Below are positions 8,773-17,712 of a stretch of 64,000 bases of DNA, piece after piece. Each line of letters opens with the position of its first letter. The first letter of the stretch is position 1. The notes beneath the pieces are model-generated. The model was not told where the DNA came from. It was given only the letters and a program-made list of their open reading frames with translations, and ran no database searches. The DNA comes from Shewanella ulleungensis. Its GTDB lineage: Bacteria > Pseudomonadota > Gammaproteobacteria > Enterobacterales > Shewanellaceae. Both the position numbers and the translations under genes were made by a program. The stretch is taken from assembly GCF_014648315.1 (NCBI RefSeq), contig NZ_BMQW01000011.1, positions 62,001 through 126,000 of the forward strand, read 5' to 3'.

Positions 8773-9278
8773 GGCATAACCTCTGGCTGTGACGCCATTA
8801 AGTTAATGCGTTCAAGCAAGGTAATGCCCTGCAGATGATCATATTCATGCTGAAAAATACGCGCGACAAAACCGGTTAACACTTGTTGTTGCAATTGTCC
8901 GTCAAGAGATTGGTATTGCACTTCAATTTGGCTATGGCGCAAAATAGTTAAGCGTTTTCCCGGGATTGATAAGCAGCCTTCAATGCCGGCTTCTGTGGCG
9001 GTTGAGGTTGATAATATCTTGGGGTTAACAACTACAGTTGGCGACATCATGGGGGCATCTGGATAGCGTTCGTTGGGGTTGGAAGCCATGATAAACATTG
9101 CTGCTCTGCTAAACACTTGTGTGGCTGCTATACCGACTCCATTAGCATTGAGCATTGTGTTAAGCATACCATCGGCCAATGCACGTAGTTTATCATCAAA
9201 CACCGTCACAGGCTCAGCCATCAGCGTGAGAATATCATCGCCTGTAGTGGCTATTGTGAGGTGTTGATTTAAGTCCAT
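8766..9278 (-). CDS. def: Peptide deformylase paralogue
   Basis: This 170-residue protein carries all three deformylase motifs: GVGIAATQ (47-54), EGCLS with metal ligand Cys102, and HEYDH with His144, Glu145 and His148. It should remove formyl groups from the N-terminal Met of new proteins. It is not next to fmt, where the housekeeping def usually lies, so it is probably a second copy. It is the first gene of a leftward run with the COG3014 lipoprotein and lpoB, an unexpected partner set for a translation enzyme. The metal site looks intact, so I expect it to be active. Confidence 0.9.
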   Translation of the reverse strand: MDLNQHLTIATTGDDILTLMAEPVTVFDDKLRALADGMLNTMLNANGVGIAATQVFSRAAMFIMASNPNERYPDAPMMSPTVVVNPKILSTSTATEAGIEGCLSIPGKRLTILRHSQIEVQYQSLDGQLQQQVLTGFVARIFQHEYDHLQGITLLERINLMASQPEVMPC

Positions 9279-9371
9279 GTATGCCTGCTAATCGTTAAGG
9301 GGATCAATGATAAGCTATTCACCAATGGGTCAAGCCGCGCACGGATTGTCATGGTATTTAGTATGACGTTA

Positions 9372-9584
9372 TTAATAGTGCGGTGGCGGTGTTTCATCGG
9401 CTTGGGAAGCCATATTACTTGGCTCCATCGCTTGCATTTTGTTGACCATTAATAGCATTTGATGTTGTTGTCTGGCAACTAATGTATTGAGTTTAATCAC
9501 TTCTTGATTAAGTTCTTCAATGGTGATGTCTTGAAAAGAAAGTTTCATTTCAAGGTCGTCAATCTTTTGCAAAACGTGCTCCAT
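9372..9584 (-). CDS. slyX: SlyX family protein
   Basis: A 70-residue, almost wholly coiled-coil protein ending in PPPHY, the recognisable tail of SlyX. Its biochemical role is unknown. GAGG lies five bases before the ATG. The gene follows the WD40 lipoprotein gene by 21 bases, so the two probably share a transcript. In enterobacteria slyX is also close to fkpA, and that neighbourhood is kept here. Confidence 0.88.
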   Translation of the reverse strand: MEHVLQKIDDLEMKLSFQDITIEELNQEVIKLNTLVARQQHQMLLMVNKMQAMEPSNMASQADETPPPHY

Positions 9585-9605
9585 ATGGGCCTCTATTTAT
9601 TTCTG

Positions 9606-10577
9606 TTACTGCTGCCAATATTCAATTAAACCTTGGCTACTAATGCTGACAATGGTGCCTTGGGCTGTCATTGCGGCAGAGTATACTACAGCGCCTCTGT
9701 TTTGGGTGTTTTTACTCAGCTGAACTTGCCAGTGCTTTAAGGATTTACCTGAATCAACTTGCCATAAAAAAATTTCTTTTGAGGGCGTGCCCGTGAGCAG
9801 CTGTGTATCATTTTTGACAAAGCGTGCCGAGGAAAAGTTCATTTGACGGCGAATGATATTCAGCTTGTTGATTTGTTTACCAGAAGCGGATTGCCATATA
9901 GTGGCATTGCCGGTGATATCTGCCGCAAAACTTAAGCTACCACTGTCGTTGATAAGAACTTTGGTTATACGTGAATTCAACAGCCATTGATTAATAGGTT
10001 GGCCACTTTGGCTATTCCATAACATCACTTTGCCATCATTTCCGCCTGTTAGCGCCATTTGACCATCGGCACTTATCGATACGCTATTAACTTTTTCTTG
10101 ATGACCTAAAAATTGAATTAAGCGATTTTTTTGTGGTGATAACGACATCACTGAACCATCAACAAGCCCCACTAATGTTTGGCCATTATTGGCGATGGCG
10201 ACACTCTGGGCATAAGAGGGCAATGACCACCAGCCAACTGAACTGCCGTCATCTAAGCGCCAAATAGCTAATGAGTTACTGCTAATGGTTGCGGCAAAAG
10301 CATTATTGGCTGATATTGCCGTATCGATGACGTTACTGGTGTTATCTTGCTTACCCTGCAGCCATTGGTAGGACATGTTCGGGCCGGTTAAATCCCAAAC
10401 TTGCACACCATTGTTGGCGGTACTCACTAATACTAATTGGCCGTCGTCAGACAGGCTAGCGCTGTAACTGGCATCTGTCGTGATCTCGATAACCTTGTTT
10501 GGTGCAGGTTGGCAACCTGATAAAAGCCATACGCACAGCCAAGTTGAGCAAAAAAACAGCATTGAAACCCGTGTCAT
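9606..10577 (-). CDS. WD40-repeat lipoprotein
   Basis: This 323-residue protein begins with a lipoprotein signal ending at Cys22 (LLSGC). It then has a series of beta-propeller blades: GVQVWDL, LAIWRLD, KVMLWNS, NATIWQS, EIFLWQV and IEYWQQ close successive repeats of about 40 residues. That is enough for a six- or seven-bladed propeller in the periplasm or on the outer membrane. The ligand or partner is unknown. It is divergent from fkpA and precedes slyX, so it sits between two genes that are neighbours in enterobacteria. Blade closure residues look regular and nothing suggests decay. Confidence 0.85.
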   Translation of the reverse strand: MTRVSMLFFCSTWLCVWLLSGCQPAPNKVIEITTDASYSASLSDDGQLVLVSTANNGVQVWDLTGPNMSYQWLQGKQDNTSNVIDTAISANNAFAATISSNSLAIWRLDDGSSVGWWSLPSYAQSVAIANNGQTLVGLVDGSVMSLSPQKNRLIQFLGHQEKVNSVSISADGQMALTGGNDGKVMLWNSQSGQPINQWLLNSRITKVLINDSGSLSFAADITGNATIWQSASGKQINKLNIIRRQMNFSSARFVKNDTQLLTGTPSKEIFLWQVDSGKSLKHWQVQLSKNTQNRGAVVYSAAMTAQGTIVSISSQGLIEYWQQ

Positions 10578-10744
10578 GAACTTGCCCCTTGAATTATTGT
10601 CGTAAACCTTGTGATATAAGGTTGACCCAATGGTATAACCCCATTAACTAGTATAAAGTGGCAAGCGAACATGACCACTAAAACATCTCATAGTTAGAAT
10701 GTATTAGGTTATTGTAACCACTAAAGGATGCTGAGGAAGCTTTA

Positions 10745-11500
10745 ATGAAATCTATTTACAAATTATCGTTAGTTGCATTAGCTGTTGTTGGATTGACTGC
10801 ATGTAACCAAGAACAAGACGTAGCACAAAAGAAAGTAGAGCTAACAACTGACGCTCAAAAAGAAGCATACAGTGTGGGTGGTTCAATTGGTAAGTACATG
10901 TCTGGTCACATTAAAGAGCAAGAAGAGTTAGGTTTTGCTGTTGACCGTACTATGGTTATCAAAGGCTTTAGCGATGGCTTAGGCGAAGAAATGCAGTTAA
11001 CTGAAGAAGAAATGCAAACTGTATTACAAGACCTAGACAAAAAATTAAACGACAAGCGTTTAGAGCAAGCTGAAGCGTTAGCTGCTAAATCAGTTGCAGA
11101 AGGCAAAAAATTCTTAGAAGACAATAAAGCCAAAGAAGGCGTAACTACGACTGAGTCTGGCCTACAATACGAAGTATTAGAAGCTGGTAAAGGCGACAAA
11201 CCTGCTGCAGAAGACACTGTTGAAGTACATTACCGTGGTACGTTAATTGACGGTACTGAGTTCGACAGTTCATATGCTCGTGGTGAAACGGCTAAATTCC
11301 CATTAAACCGTGTTATTCCTGGTTGGACTGAAGGTGTACAATTAATGCCTGTAGGCGCTAAGTATAAGTTTGTTATCCCTGCAGAACTTGCATATGGCGA
11401 TCGTGATACTGGTACTATTCCAGCTAACTCAACATTAGTTTTCGAAGTTGAACTTGTGTCTGTTGAAAAAGCTGCTGCTGCCGCAGCTGTGACCAAGTAA
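10745..11500 (+). CDS. fkpA: FKBP-type peptidyl-prolyl isomerase, FkpA-like lipoprotein
   Basis: The 251-residue protein has a lipobox (GLTAC, Cys20). An N-terminal helical dimerisation domain (about 35-125) follows, and then a C-terminal FKBP domain (about 135-243) with VEVHYRGTLIDGTEFDSS and the AYGDRDTG segment. Such proteins catalyse proline isomerisation and act as periplasmic chaperones. E. coli FkpA is soluble; the lipobox here predicts membrane anchoring. GAGGAAG lies just upstream of the ATG. A terminator follows about 60 bases downstream. Confidence 0.92.
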   Translation: MKSIYKLSLVALAVVGLTACNQEQDVAQKKVELTTDAQKEAYSVGGSIGKYMSGHIKEQEELGFAVDRTMVIKGFSDGLGEEMQLTEEEMQTVLQDLDKKLNDKRLEQAEALAAKSVAEGKKFLEDNKAKEGVTTTESGLQYEVLEAGKGDKPAAEDTVEVHYRGTLIDGTEFDSSYARGETAKFPLNRVIPGWTEGVQLMPVGAKYKFVIPAELAYGDRDTGTIPANSTLVFEVELVSVEKAAAAAAVTK

Positions 11501-11560
11501 TATTGTGAATAATTGCTGACTCGTGCTTGGTGTTAACGCCCAAGCCATTGAGTTAAAACA

Positions 11561-11586
11561 AAAAGGACGCTAAGCGTCCTTTTTTA
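11561..11586. terminator. Intrinsic terminator between fkpA and zntB
   Basis: AAAAGGACGC pairs with GCGTCCTTTT around TAA, with flanking A and T runs, so it can act on both convergent genes. Confidence 0.9.
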
Positions 11587-11638
11587 TTGCGTGTTATTTG
11601 GTTAATACAATCAGATTATCTGCTAATAAATGTCACGT

Positions 11639-12604
11639 TTACAGCCATTTTAAACGATAAAATAAATACATTTGCAAGGCGATAAGACCAAACAAACCAC
11701 CACAAAACGCGGCAAATGCCCAGTTGGTCTCTGCACCAGGAATGCCACCAATATTGACACCAAGCAGACCAGTTAAAAAACCAAGCGGTAAGAAAACGGC
11801 CGATATCAACGATAGGAAGTACAGCCTTTGGTTCACTTGCTCTGACTGTTGCGATTGCAATTCCTCTTGCGTCACACTGGCCCTGTCGCGAATGGCATCA
11901 AGATCTTCAATCACTCTGATTAAGGTTTCATGAATTTCACGTAAACGGACTTTGTCATTATCGTCAAAGAGCTCACTGGTTTCGTGTAACATCCGCGAAA
12001 ATGCTTCACGTTGCGGCGCTAAATAACGGCGCAGTACTACGGTTTGTCGGCGTAGTTCGGCAATATCTGTACGTAAGCTTTTATTCACTTTGGTTACAAC
12101 GCGCTCTTCTAACTCGTCGAGTTGCTCTTCAAGCTTACCGATAAATTCAACTTTTCGATGCGTTAAACGCTCACAAATGGCCATGATAAATGCCGCCGTA
12201 TCGATAGGGCCTTTACCTTGTGCAATCGCATCTGCAATATCGATAACCGATTGTAACTGACGTTCGCATGTTGAAATGATTTTATGCTCTTCTGCATAAA
12301 TGCGTATCGCGACCATATCTTCAGGATCAGAATTAGGGTTTAAATTTACTCCGCGAAGCGCTAACAACACGCCTTTGCTTGAGTTAACAACTCGAGGCCG
12401 AGTATCTGTGGCTAATAAAGTATCCGTTTCAACACGATCGAGCCCAGAGCTAAGGATCCATTTACGGGCTTTAGGTTCACGATAGCGAAGGTGCAACCAT
12501 AATAAGCCATCTTGTGGTTGCCATTGAGCTACTTGCTCCTCGCTGAGCGATTGGCCTGCATTTGGACCATTTAGTAGTAAGCTATAAATAAAACCAGTAT
12601 TCAT
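11639..12604 (-). CDS. zntB: ZntB-like CorA family zinc transporter
   Basis: This 321-residue protein has a large cytosolic N-terminal domain and long helices (about 150-260). Two C-terminal membrane segments flank the pore motif GVNIGG, the GxN signature of CorA proteins. The GVNIGGIPG form rather than a GMNFEHMPE-type sequence points to ZntB, which moves zinc across the inner membrane. It is a lone leftward gene whose start faces yacL across a gap of about 190 bases. Confidence 0.9.
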   Translation of the reverse strand: MNTGFIYSLLLNGPNAGQSLSEEQVAQWQPQDGLLWLHLRYREPKARKWILSSGLDRVETDTLLATDTRPRVVNSSKGVLLALRGVNLNPNSDPEDMVAIRIYAEEHKIISTCERQLQSVIDIADAIAQGKGPIDTAAFIMAICERLTHRKVEFIGKLEEQLDELEERVVTKVNKSLRTDIAELRRQTVVLRRYLAPQREAFSRMLHETSELFDDNDKVRLREIHETLIRVIEDLDAIRDRASVTQEELQSQQSEQVNQRLYFLSLISAVFLPLGFLTGLLGVNIGGIPGAETNWAFAAFCGGLFGLIALQMYLFYRLKWL

Positions 12605-12793
12605 TATTTATCATTCCAAGTGTTCGCTATCACAGCCATTGAGTTTTACCCAAGTGTAAACTGATTATAGCGAATGAAACTGTATATTTATCTAACATTT
12701 AATCTGATATGGACTGATCAGACGACATTACAAGCAGCAGGTTTTGGTTTCTTCAGTTAAAATAATAGTAACGCTAATTACAGAGCAACAATA

Positions 12794-13165
12794 ATGGAAT
12801 ATCAATTTCGTCGTAATCGTTTAGAAGGAACGGTTTTTGCTGAGTTTAGTATGGATCATGAAGTCTTAGGCCGCTGGTTTGCTGAAGAACTAGGTGATGA
12901 TAACAGCCGTGCTAATAACATTCTAACTCAAATTATCTTAATTAAAACAGGCGGTAAGAACCATTGGCGTCATGTCGGTGCCGATTTGACCATAGATATT
13001 GATACTGAACAGGTTAGGGTATTTGCCAATGTGATTGATTTTGAAGAAGAGCACGATTTAGATGAGGCAATGAATTTATATGATGCGGAGTCGGAGTCGT
13101 ATTGCGGTTTAGAAGACTTTGAGTCTGTGTTGCAAAGTTGGCTAGCATTTATTAATCAAAAGTAA
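12794..13165 (+). CDS. yacL: YacL / UPF0231 family protein
   Basis: A 123-residue acidic protein starting MEYQFRRN and ending in a segment like E. coli YacL (SYCGLEDFESVLQSW). The family is widespread in gammaproteobacteria and has no established function. No signal peptide or membrane segment is visible, so it is cytosolic. It is monocistronic, with a perfect inverted repeat just after the stop. Confidence 0.85.
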   Translation: MEYQFRRNRLEGTVFAEFSMDHEVLGRWFAEELGDDNSRANNILTQIILIKTGGKNHWRHVGADLTIDIDTEQVRVFANVIDFEEEHDLDEAMNLYDAESESYCGLEDFESVLQSWLAFINQK

Positions 13166-13168
13166 TGA

Positions 13169-13194
13169 TATTCCCACACAATAATGTGGGAATA
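13169..13194. terminator. Inverted repeat between yacL and narP
   Basis: TATTCCCACA pairs perfectly with TGTGGGAATA around a six-base loop. No strong T run follows on either strand, so it may act as a weak terminator or protect RNA ends. Confidence 0.5.
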
Positions 13195-13243
13195 CCTCTA
13201 ACGCAACAATATGGCATGAGTGCGGTTAACTGAGCTTACCGGA

Positions 13244-13873
13244 CTAGTTGTTAAGATAGCGTACAGCCATTTCGGTGCGTGATTTTGCATTAGCTTTACG
13301 CAGCAGATTTTTTACATGTACTTTTACTGTGCCTTCACTGATATGTAAGTCTTCAGAAATCATGCGGTTACTCTTACCTTCGGCAAGCTCTTGCAAAATT
13401 TGTAATTCACGTGGAGTGAGGTTTTCAATCCAAGTATTATCATCCGTTGCATTTTTTAGCTCGTAAAGATAAGCCTCGACTTCTTCGCTAATCACTCGAT
13501 GGCCTAGCATGGCTTTTTTGAGTTGCTCAAGTAACAAATCAGGCTCAGTATCTTTAAGCAAATAACCGTCAGCTCCGGCACGAAGTAGGCGTATTACATC
13601 TTGCTTAGCATCAGATACGGTTAAAATAACAATTCTTGCCGTTACACCTTCTTGGCGCATGGCGTTAAGTGTATCAAGGCCCGACATGCCTTTCATATTT
13701 AAATCGAGCAGAATAATATCGGGTTCATTTTCGGCAACGGCAGTGAGCGCTTCTAAGCCGGTGCCCGTTTCGCCAAAAAGTAAAAAGTCACTGTCAGAAG
13801 TGATAAGTTGGCATATCCCTCGGCGTAACAAAGGATGATCATCGACAACAAGTACGGAGTACGGCTTACCCAT
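13244..13873 (-). CDS. narP: NarP/NarL family nitrate/nitrite response regulator
   Basis: The 209-residue protein has a receiver domain with acidic residues Asp11 and Asp12, phosphoacceptor Asp57 and the lysine of YLLKD. A LuxR-type helix-turn-helix follows (about 151-205; LTPRELQILQELAEGKSNRMI). It overlaps the end of narQ by 8 bases, so kinase and regulator are translated together. Phosphorylated NarP binds heptamer pairs in a 7-2-7 arrangement; such a pair lies upstream of the divergent nrfA. Calling it NarP rather than NarL rests on the NarQ partner and that 7-2-7 site. Confidence 0.88.
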   Translation of the reverse strand: MGKPYSVLVVDDHPLLRRGICQLITSDSDFLLFGETGTGLEALTAVAENEPDIILLDLNMKGMSGLDTLNAMRQEGVTARIVILTVSDAKQDVIRLLRAGADGYLLKDTEPDLLLEQLKKAMLGHRVISEEVEAYLYELKNATDDNTWIENLTPRELQILQELAEGKSNRMISEDLHISEGTVKVHVKNLLRKANAKSRTEMAVRYLNN

Positions 13874-15584
13874 TTAAAGGCTCCTGTTGAGGTGGAAAAC
13901 TGAGCGTAACGGTAGTACCGCCATGCTGATTACTATTGAACGACACTATCCCATTTAATTTATTGGCTCTCTCGTGCATGATGCCAATACCAAAATGTTG
14001 GTCGCGTTCTTGTAGATGTGAGACACCAATTCCGTCGTCACATATGGCTATGGTTATCATACCATTTTTTGTTAGCTGACAATCTATCATTATATGGGCT
14101 GGACTGGCGTGTTTTATTGCATTTAGCGTAGCTTCGCGGATCAATTGTAAAATATGAATATGCTGTTTAGCTTCGAGTAAATGAGCTGACACTTTATAGT
14201 TTAATTTAATATCAACATCACTTTGTTGTCGTAATTGATCGAGCATCACCTCAATCGCTTGGCTCAAATTAGGCTCTTTAATCGTTAATCTAAATGTAGA
14301 TAATAGCTCTCGTAATTGTACATACGCAGTACTCACACCTTCATTGATCTCTGTCAACTGGCCATCTACTTCCGGACTGCGACAACTCAGGTCTAAGCTT
14401 TTTTTAAGTAAACTAACTTGGATTTTTAGAAACGATAATAGTTGGCCTATGGAGTCATGCAATTCTCTGGCGATAACAGCACGCTCTTCCATTAGCGCTA
14501 ACTGTTGACGCTGTTCTGTTGCGTTGTGTATGGTGATTGAACGAGATAACATCATGGCAAAGTTTTCAAATAGTTGGCGGTTTAATGGCCGAGCGGATAT
14601 GACCTCTAAATAACCTAGTTGCGTCAATTCTATTGTTAATGGAAACTGTACCGAGTTAATGTTAGTTGCTTCTATTGGCCATCCACCCTCTGCATTTATT
14701 ACATCACTTGATCCGTCTTCATGCTTAATCACTAGCCTTAGAAAATCCAGATCTTCATAGTATTTAAGTTGATTAATTGCAGATTGTAATGCTTTGTAGT
14801 CTAGTTTATCGGCATGGAGCATGACGAGATTATCGTACAGAAAGCTCAGTTCATTATTGGCTCGAGTTAGAGCTAAGGTCTTCTCGTTAACTTGGCCTTC
14901 TAAATCGTCGTACAAATCGGCTAATTCAGATGCAGTTTTTTGTAACGCATTACCCAGTGCGGTGAGTTCGATATAACCCGTTTTAGGTATCTTAACTTTG
15001 AAGTTACCTTTAGATATTGTTGCAGCGCTATCCATCAATAGTTGTAGAGGTTTAACAACTCGTTTACGTGTAAATACCACCGCAACAAATGCAATAATCA
15101 ATAAAATCACTAAACCAATAATTTGACCAATGACCAGCAGTTTTAGCTTAAATGCTGCAAACAGTTCCATTTTCAATACTAAAGTATCGATGGTATCGAC
15201 AAAGTCTTTTAACGCCGCAGAATAAAGGCGCGCATTACCTTCTTCAATGTAGCTCCTCATAACTTGCCACTTATCAATAACCAACAAATACTGGTCACTG
15301 AGCTCTTGAGGACTGTACCAATCGAGTGTTCTTTTAAGTGCATCTGAATTAAGGGTATTTTCGAATTCGACGATCTTTTCACGTGTATTAATGCTGCCGG
15401 CATTGGTAAATAATAATAAGCGATAACTTTGCATACGCATTGAACCAGAGGCATTGATACCTTTCGCATCGCCAAGGCTGAAAGTTAAGTTAACGATAGA
15501 AAACACAGCTAAGCTTGATGACAATAAAATCAATAACAACATTAAGCTTAAAATGGTGGAGGTAAGACTGCCTCGAGTAAACAT
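13866..15584 (-). CDS. narQ: NarQ-like nitrate/nitrite sensor histidine kinase
   Basis: This is a 572-residue membrane kinase. A first membrane helix (about 12-34) is followed by the nitrate-binding P-box (GDAKGINASGSMRMQSYRLL, residues 38-57), then a periplasmic helical bundle, a second helix (about 148-171) and HAMP. A coiled coil with a GAF-like region leads to a HisKA_3 domain with phosphoacceptor His376 (ARELHDS), and a C-terminal HATPase domain. It should sense periplasmic nitrate or nitrite and phosphorylate NarP. It is divergent from nrfA across a regulatory region of about 280 bases. Confidence 0.92.
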   Translation of the reverse strand: MFTRGSLTSTILSLMLLLILLSSSLAVFSIVNLTFSLGDAKGINASGSMRMQSYRLLLFTNAGSINTREKIVEFENTLNSDALKRTLDWYSPQELSDQYLLVIDKWQVMRSYIEEGNARLYSAALKDFVDTIDTLVLKMELFAAFKLKLLVIGQIIGLVILLIIAFVAVVFTRKRVVKPLQLLMDSAATISKGNFKVKIPKTGYIELTALGNALQKTASELADLYDDLEGQVNEKTLALTRANNELSFLYDNLVMLHADKLDYKALQSAINQLKYYEDLDFLRLVIKHEDGSSDVINAEGGWPIEATNINSVQFPLTIELTQLGYLEVISARPLNRQLFENFAMMLSRSITIHNATEQRQQLALMEERAVIARELHDSIGQLLSFLKIQVSLLKKSLDLSCRSPEVDGQLTEINEGVSTAYVQLRELLSTFRLTIKEPNLSQAIEVMLDQLRQQSDVDIKLNYKVSAHLLEAKQHIHILQLIREATLNAIKHASPAHIMIDCQLTKNGMITIAICDDGIGVSHLQERDQHFGIGIMHERANKLNGIVSFNSNQHGGTTVTLSFPPQQEPLNG

Positions 15585-15641
15585 AAAACCCTACTTAACA
15601 TGACAAAAAGTGGAATGTTGATCAGACAAAAGTATGGTTTT

Positions 15642-15648
15642 TACCCCT
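15642..15648 (+). promoter_or_regulatory. Single NarL/NarP heptamer
   Basis: TACCCCT fits the heptamer consensus TACYYMT exactly. It lies 58 bases upstream of the narQ start, in the narQ-nrfA intergenic region. A single heptamer is weak evidence alone. Confidence 0.35.
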
Positions 15649-15703
15649 GTCTAATCGTGTGTTCTACATTAGGTGTGTCTGCTTTACATTAACTAGTTTA
15701 CAG

Positions 15704-15725
15704 AATTGTGAGATACATCCTGTTT
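15704..15725 (+). promoter_or_regulatory. Possible CRP-type site upstream of nrfA
   Basis: AATTGTGA, six spacer bases, then TCCTGTTT. The left half is a good CRP half-site and the right half is poor. CRP controls anaerobic respiration in Shewanella, which makes the position plausible. Confidence 0.3.
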
Positions 15726-15757
15726 ACATGTTGATCTGGCGCAAACTTTCTTCTCTA

Positions 15758-15773
15758 TACCCCATTGGAGGTA
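15758..15773 (+). promoter_or_regulatory. NarP-type 7-2-7 operator upstream of nrfA
   Basis: TACCCCA-TT-GGAGGTA is an inverted heptamer pair with a two-base gap. Each half matches six of seven positions of the NarL/NarP consensus. It lies about 90 bases before the nrfA start and close to the divergent narQP genes. Confidence 0.65.
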
Positions 15774-15862
15774 TGTTTAAATTTGAGGTTAATCGCTACT
15801 TTTGATTGTGGAGATGTCGTGATTATTAACATAAATATAATGTAACACGGAGATAAAGGGTG

Positions 15863-17260
15863 ATGAAGATGAACGTAAAATCAATTGCACTTAGTGCCGT
15901 TATCGCTACCAGCTTTATGGCTGCAGGCGCAATGGCAAGTGATAAAACAGAGCCTCGTAATGAGGTTTATAAAGATAAATTTTCAAATCAATATAACAGC
16001 TGGCATTCTACTGAGGAAAGCAAAGAAGTTGTTGATATGTTGGAACAAGTACCTAGCCTAGTTGTCTTGTGGGCTGGTTATGGCTTCGCAAAAGACTATA
16101 ACGCACCTCGCGGCCATATGTACGCTGTAACAGATGTGACCAACACATTACGTACTGGCGCACCTAAAAATGCTGAAGATGGTCCAATGCCAATGGCATG
16201 TTGGAGCTGTAAAAGCCCAGACGTACCTCGCGTAATTGAAGAGCAAGGTGAAGATGGTTACTTTAGCGGTAAGTGGGCTAAAGGCGGACCAGAAATCGTT
16301 AATGTTCTAGGTTGTGGCGATTGTCATGAGAAGGGTTCACCAAAGTTACGTATGTCACGTCCATATGTTGAACGCGCAATGAACACAATCAATACCCCAT
16401 TTGATAAAGCTTCTCGTAAAGACAAGCAATCAATGGTGTGTGCTCAGTGTCACGTTGAATACTATTTCGAGAAAACAGCAGAGCGTCCTGGTTTTGTTAA
16501 ATTCCCTTGGGATATGGGAACCACTGTTGAGCAAATGGAAGTGTACTATGACAGCATGGAGTTCTCTGACTGGACTCATGCCGTGTCTAAAACACCTATG
16601 TTAAAAGCTCAACACCCTGGTTATGAAACTTGGAAAATGGGTACTCACGGTCAAAATAATGTGAGCTGTGTTGATTGCCATATGCCTAAAGTGACTAATG
16701 ACAAAGGGCGCAAATATACTGACCATAAAGTGGGTAATCCATTTGATCGCTTTGAAGAAACCTGTGCAACATGTCATAGCCAAAGCAAAGAGTTTATGGT
16801 TAAGCAAGTTGAAGAGAGTAAGCATAAAGCAGCAGATTTAAAAGCTCGTGTTGAAGCACAATTAGTTAAAGCTCACTTTGAAGCGAAAGCGGCTTGGGAT
16901 GCTGGTGCGACTGAAGCTGAAATGAAGCCAATTCTAATGGATATTCGTCATTCACAATGGCGTTGGGATTTTGCAACTGCATCACATGGTGCCTCAACTC
17001 ATGCTCCAGCTGAAGTATTGCGTATTTTAGGTACTGCTTTAGATAAAGCTGCTGATGCTCGTGTTAAATTGGCTCAGGTATTAGGTGCTAAAGGTGTTAA
17101 ACAACCTATTGCATATCCTGATACTTCTACTAAAGCAAAAGCGCAAGCAGCATTAGGCATGGACATGAAAACTATGAATGCTGAAAAAGCTGAATTCAAG
17201 AAAACGCTTGTACCTAAGTGGAAAGAAGAAGCTAAAAAACGCGAAGCCACTTATAAGTAA
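15863..17260 (+). CDS. nrfA: Periplasmic pentahaem cytochrome c nitrite reductase
   Basis: The protein (465 residues) has a Sec signal peptide (cleavage near AMA-SD). It carries the unusual catalytic haem motif CWSCK (about 113-117) and four CxxCH motifs: CGDCH, CAQCH, CVDCH and CATCH. This is the full NrfA set. It reduces nitrite to ammonium with six electrons. No nrfBCD genes adjoin, as in Shewanella where electrons come from quinol via CymA (family knowledge). ATG codons at 15863 and 15869 are both possible, as GGAG and AAAGGG lie upstream; a GTG at 15860 is less likely. A terminator follows. Confidence 0.96.
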   Translation: MKMNVKSIALSAVIATSFMAAGAMASDKTEPRNEVYKDKFSNQYNSWHSTEESKEVVDMLEQVPSLVVLWAGYGFAKDYNAPRGHMYAVTDVTNTLRTGAPKNAEDGPMPMACWSCKSPDVPRVIEEQGEDGYFSGKWAKGGPEIVNVLGCGDCHEKGSPKLRMSRPYVERAMNTINTPFDKASRKDKQSMVCAQCHVEYYFEKTAERPGFVKFPWDMGTTVEQMEVYYDSMEFSDWTHAVSKTPMLKAQHPGYETWKMGTHGQNNVSCVDCHMPKVTNDKGRKYTDHKVGNPFDRFEETCATCHSQSKEFMVKQVEESKHKAADLKARVEAQLVKAHFEAKAAWDAGATEAEMKPILMDIRHSQWRWDFATASHGASTHAPAEVLRILGTALDKAADARVKLAQVLGAKGVKQPIAYPDTSTKAKAQAALGMDMKTMNAEKAEFKKTLVPKWKEEAKKREATYK

Positions 17261-17326
17261 TCTGTGATGACGAAATAGCGACTTATAGCGTTATTTCGTT
17301 AATGATTGAGCTTGTGATTGATTAAG

Positions 17327-17357
17327 CAAAACCGCTCCCTAGTGAGCGGTTTTTTAT
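17327..17357 (+). terminator. Intrinsic terminator after nrfA
   Basis: AAAACCGCTC pairs with GAGCGGTTTT around CCTAGT, followed by a T run. Confidence 0.9.
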
Positions 17358-17528
17358 TATTGCGGTTTAATATTGCTCATTTTAAGTGATACGCCTCTTT
17401 CATTACTCTCATTTTTCACTGTTCTCATTCTTGACCATTCTCGTCATCACAACTTGTTGCTCTTACTGCCATAATTTTAATGAACAGTTTTCATTCTGTG
17501 GCTCATGTAAATTCATTGACACTATTGT

Positions 17529-17545
17529 TGCACCAAAATAAAGCG
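17529..17545 (+). promoter_or_regulatory. NtrC-like enhancer site, distal
   Basis: TGCACCAAAATAAAGCG has a perfect left half of the NtrC site (TGCAC, seven bases, GTGCA) and a weak right half. It is paired with a better site 15 bases downstream. Confidence 0.5.
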
Positions 17546-17560
17546 CAGACGATTTTATAA

Positions 17561-17577
17561 TGCACACCATTGGTGCT
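17561..17577 (+). promoter_or_regulatory. NtrC-like enhancer site, proximal
   Basis: TGCAC-ACCATTG-GTGCT matches the NtrC dyad in nine of ten half-site positions with the correct spacing. It lies about 65 bases upstream of the sigma-54 promoter of glnK. Confidence 0.7.
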
Positions 17578-17640
17578 TTTATATGCGCCTGCTATCAACG
17601 AATATAAATTAAGTTGTTTTAAAACATAGCGTTAAAAAAG

Positions 17641-17656
17641 TGGCCTGATGATTGAA
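17641..17656 (+). promoter_or_regulatory. Sigma-54 promoter of glnK-amtB
   Basis: TGGCCTGATGATTGAA fits the -24/-12 pattern TGGCAC-N5-TTGCA: TGGC and TTG are correctly spaced, but the -12 GC is GA. It lies 57 bases before the glnK ATG and downstream of two NtrC-like sites, the standard layout for this operon. Confidence 0.65.
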
Positions 17657-17712
17657 TTAGTTAACACAACAAATCAATAACAACTACATTTATCACACTT
17701 TTGGAGGTCGAG

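Noticed and set aside
10578-10744. Sigma-70 promoter for fkpA
   Set aside because: TTGACC and TATAAA are present but about 24 bases apart, too far for a standard promoter.
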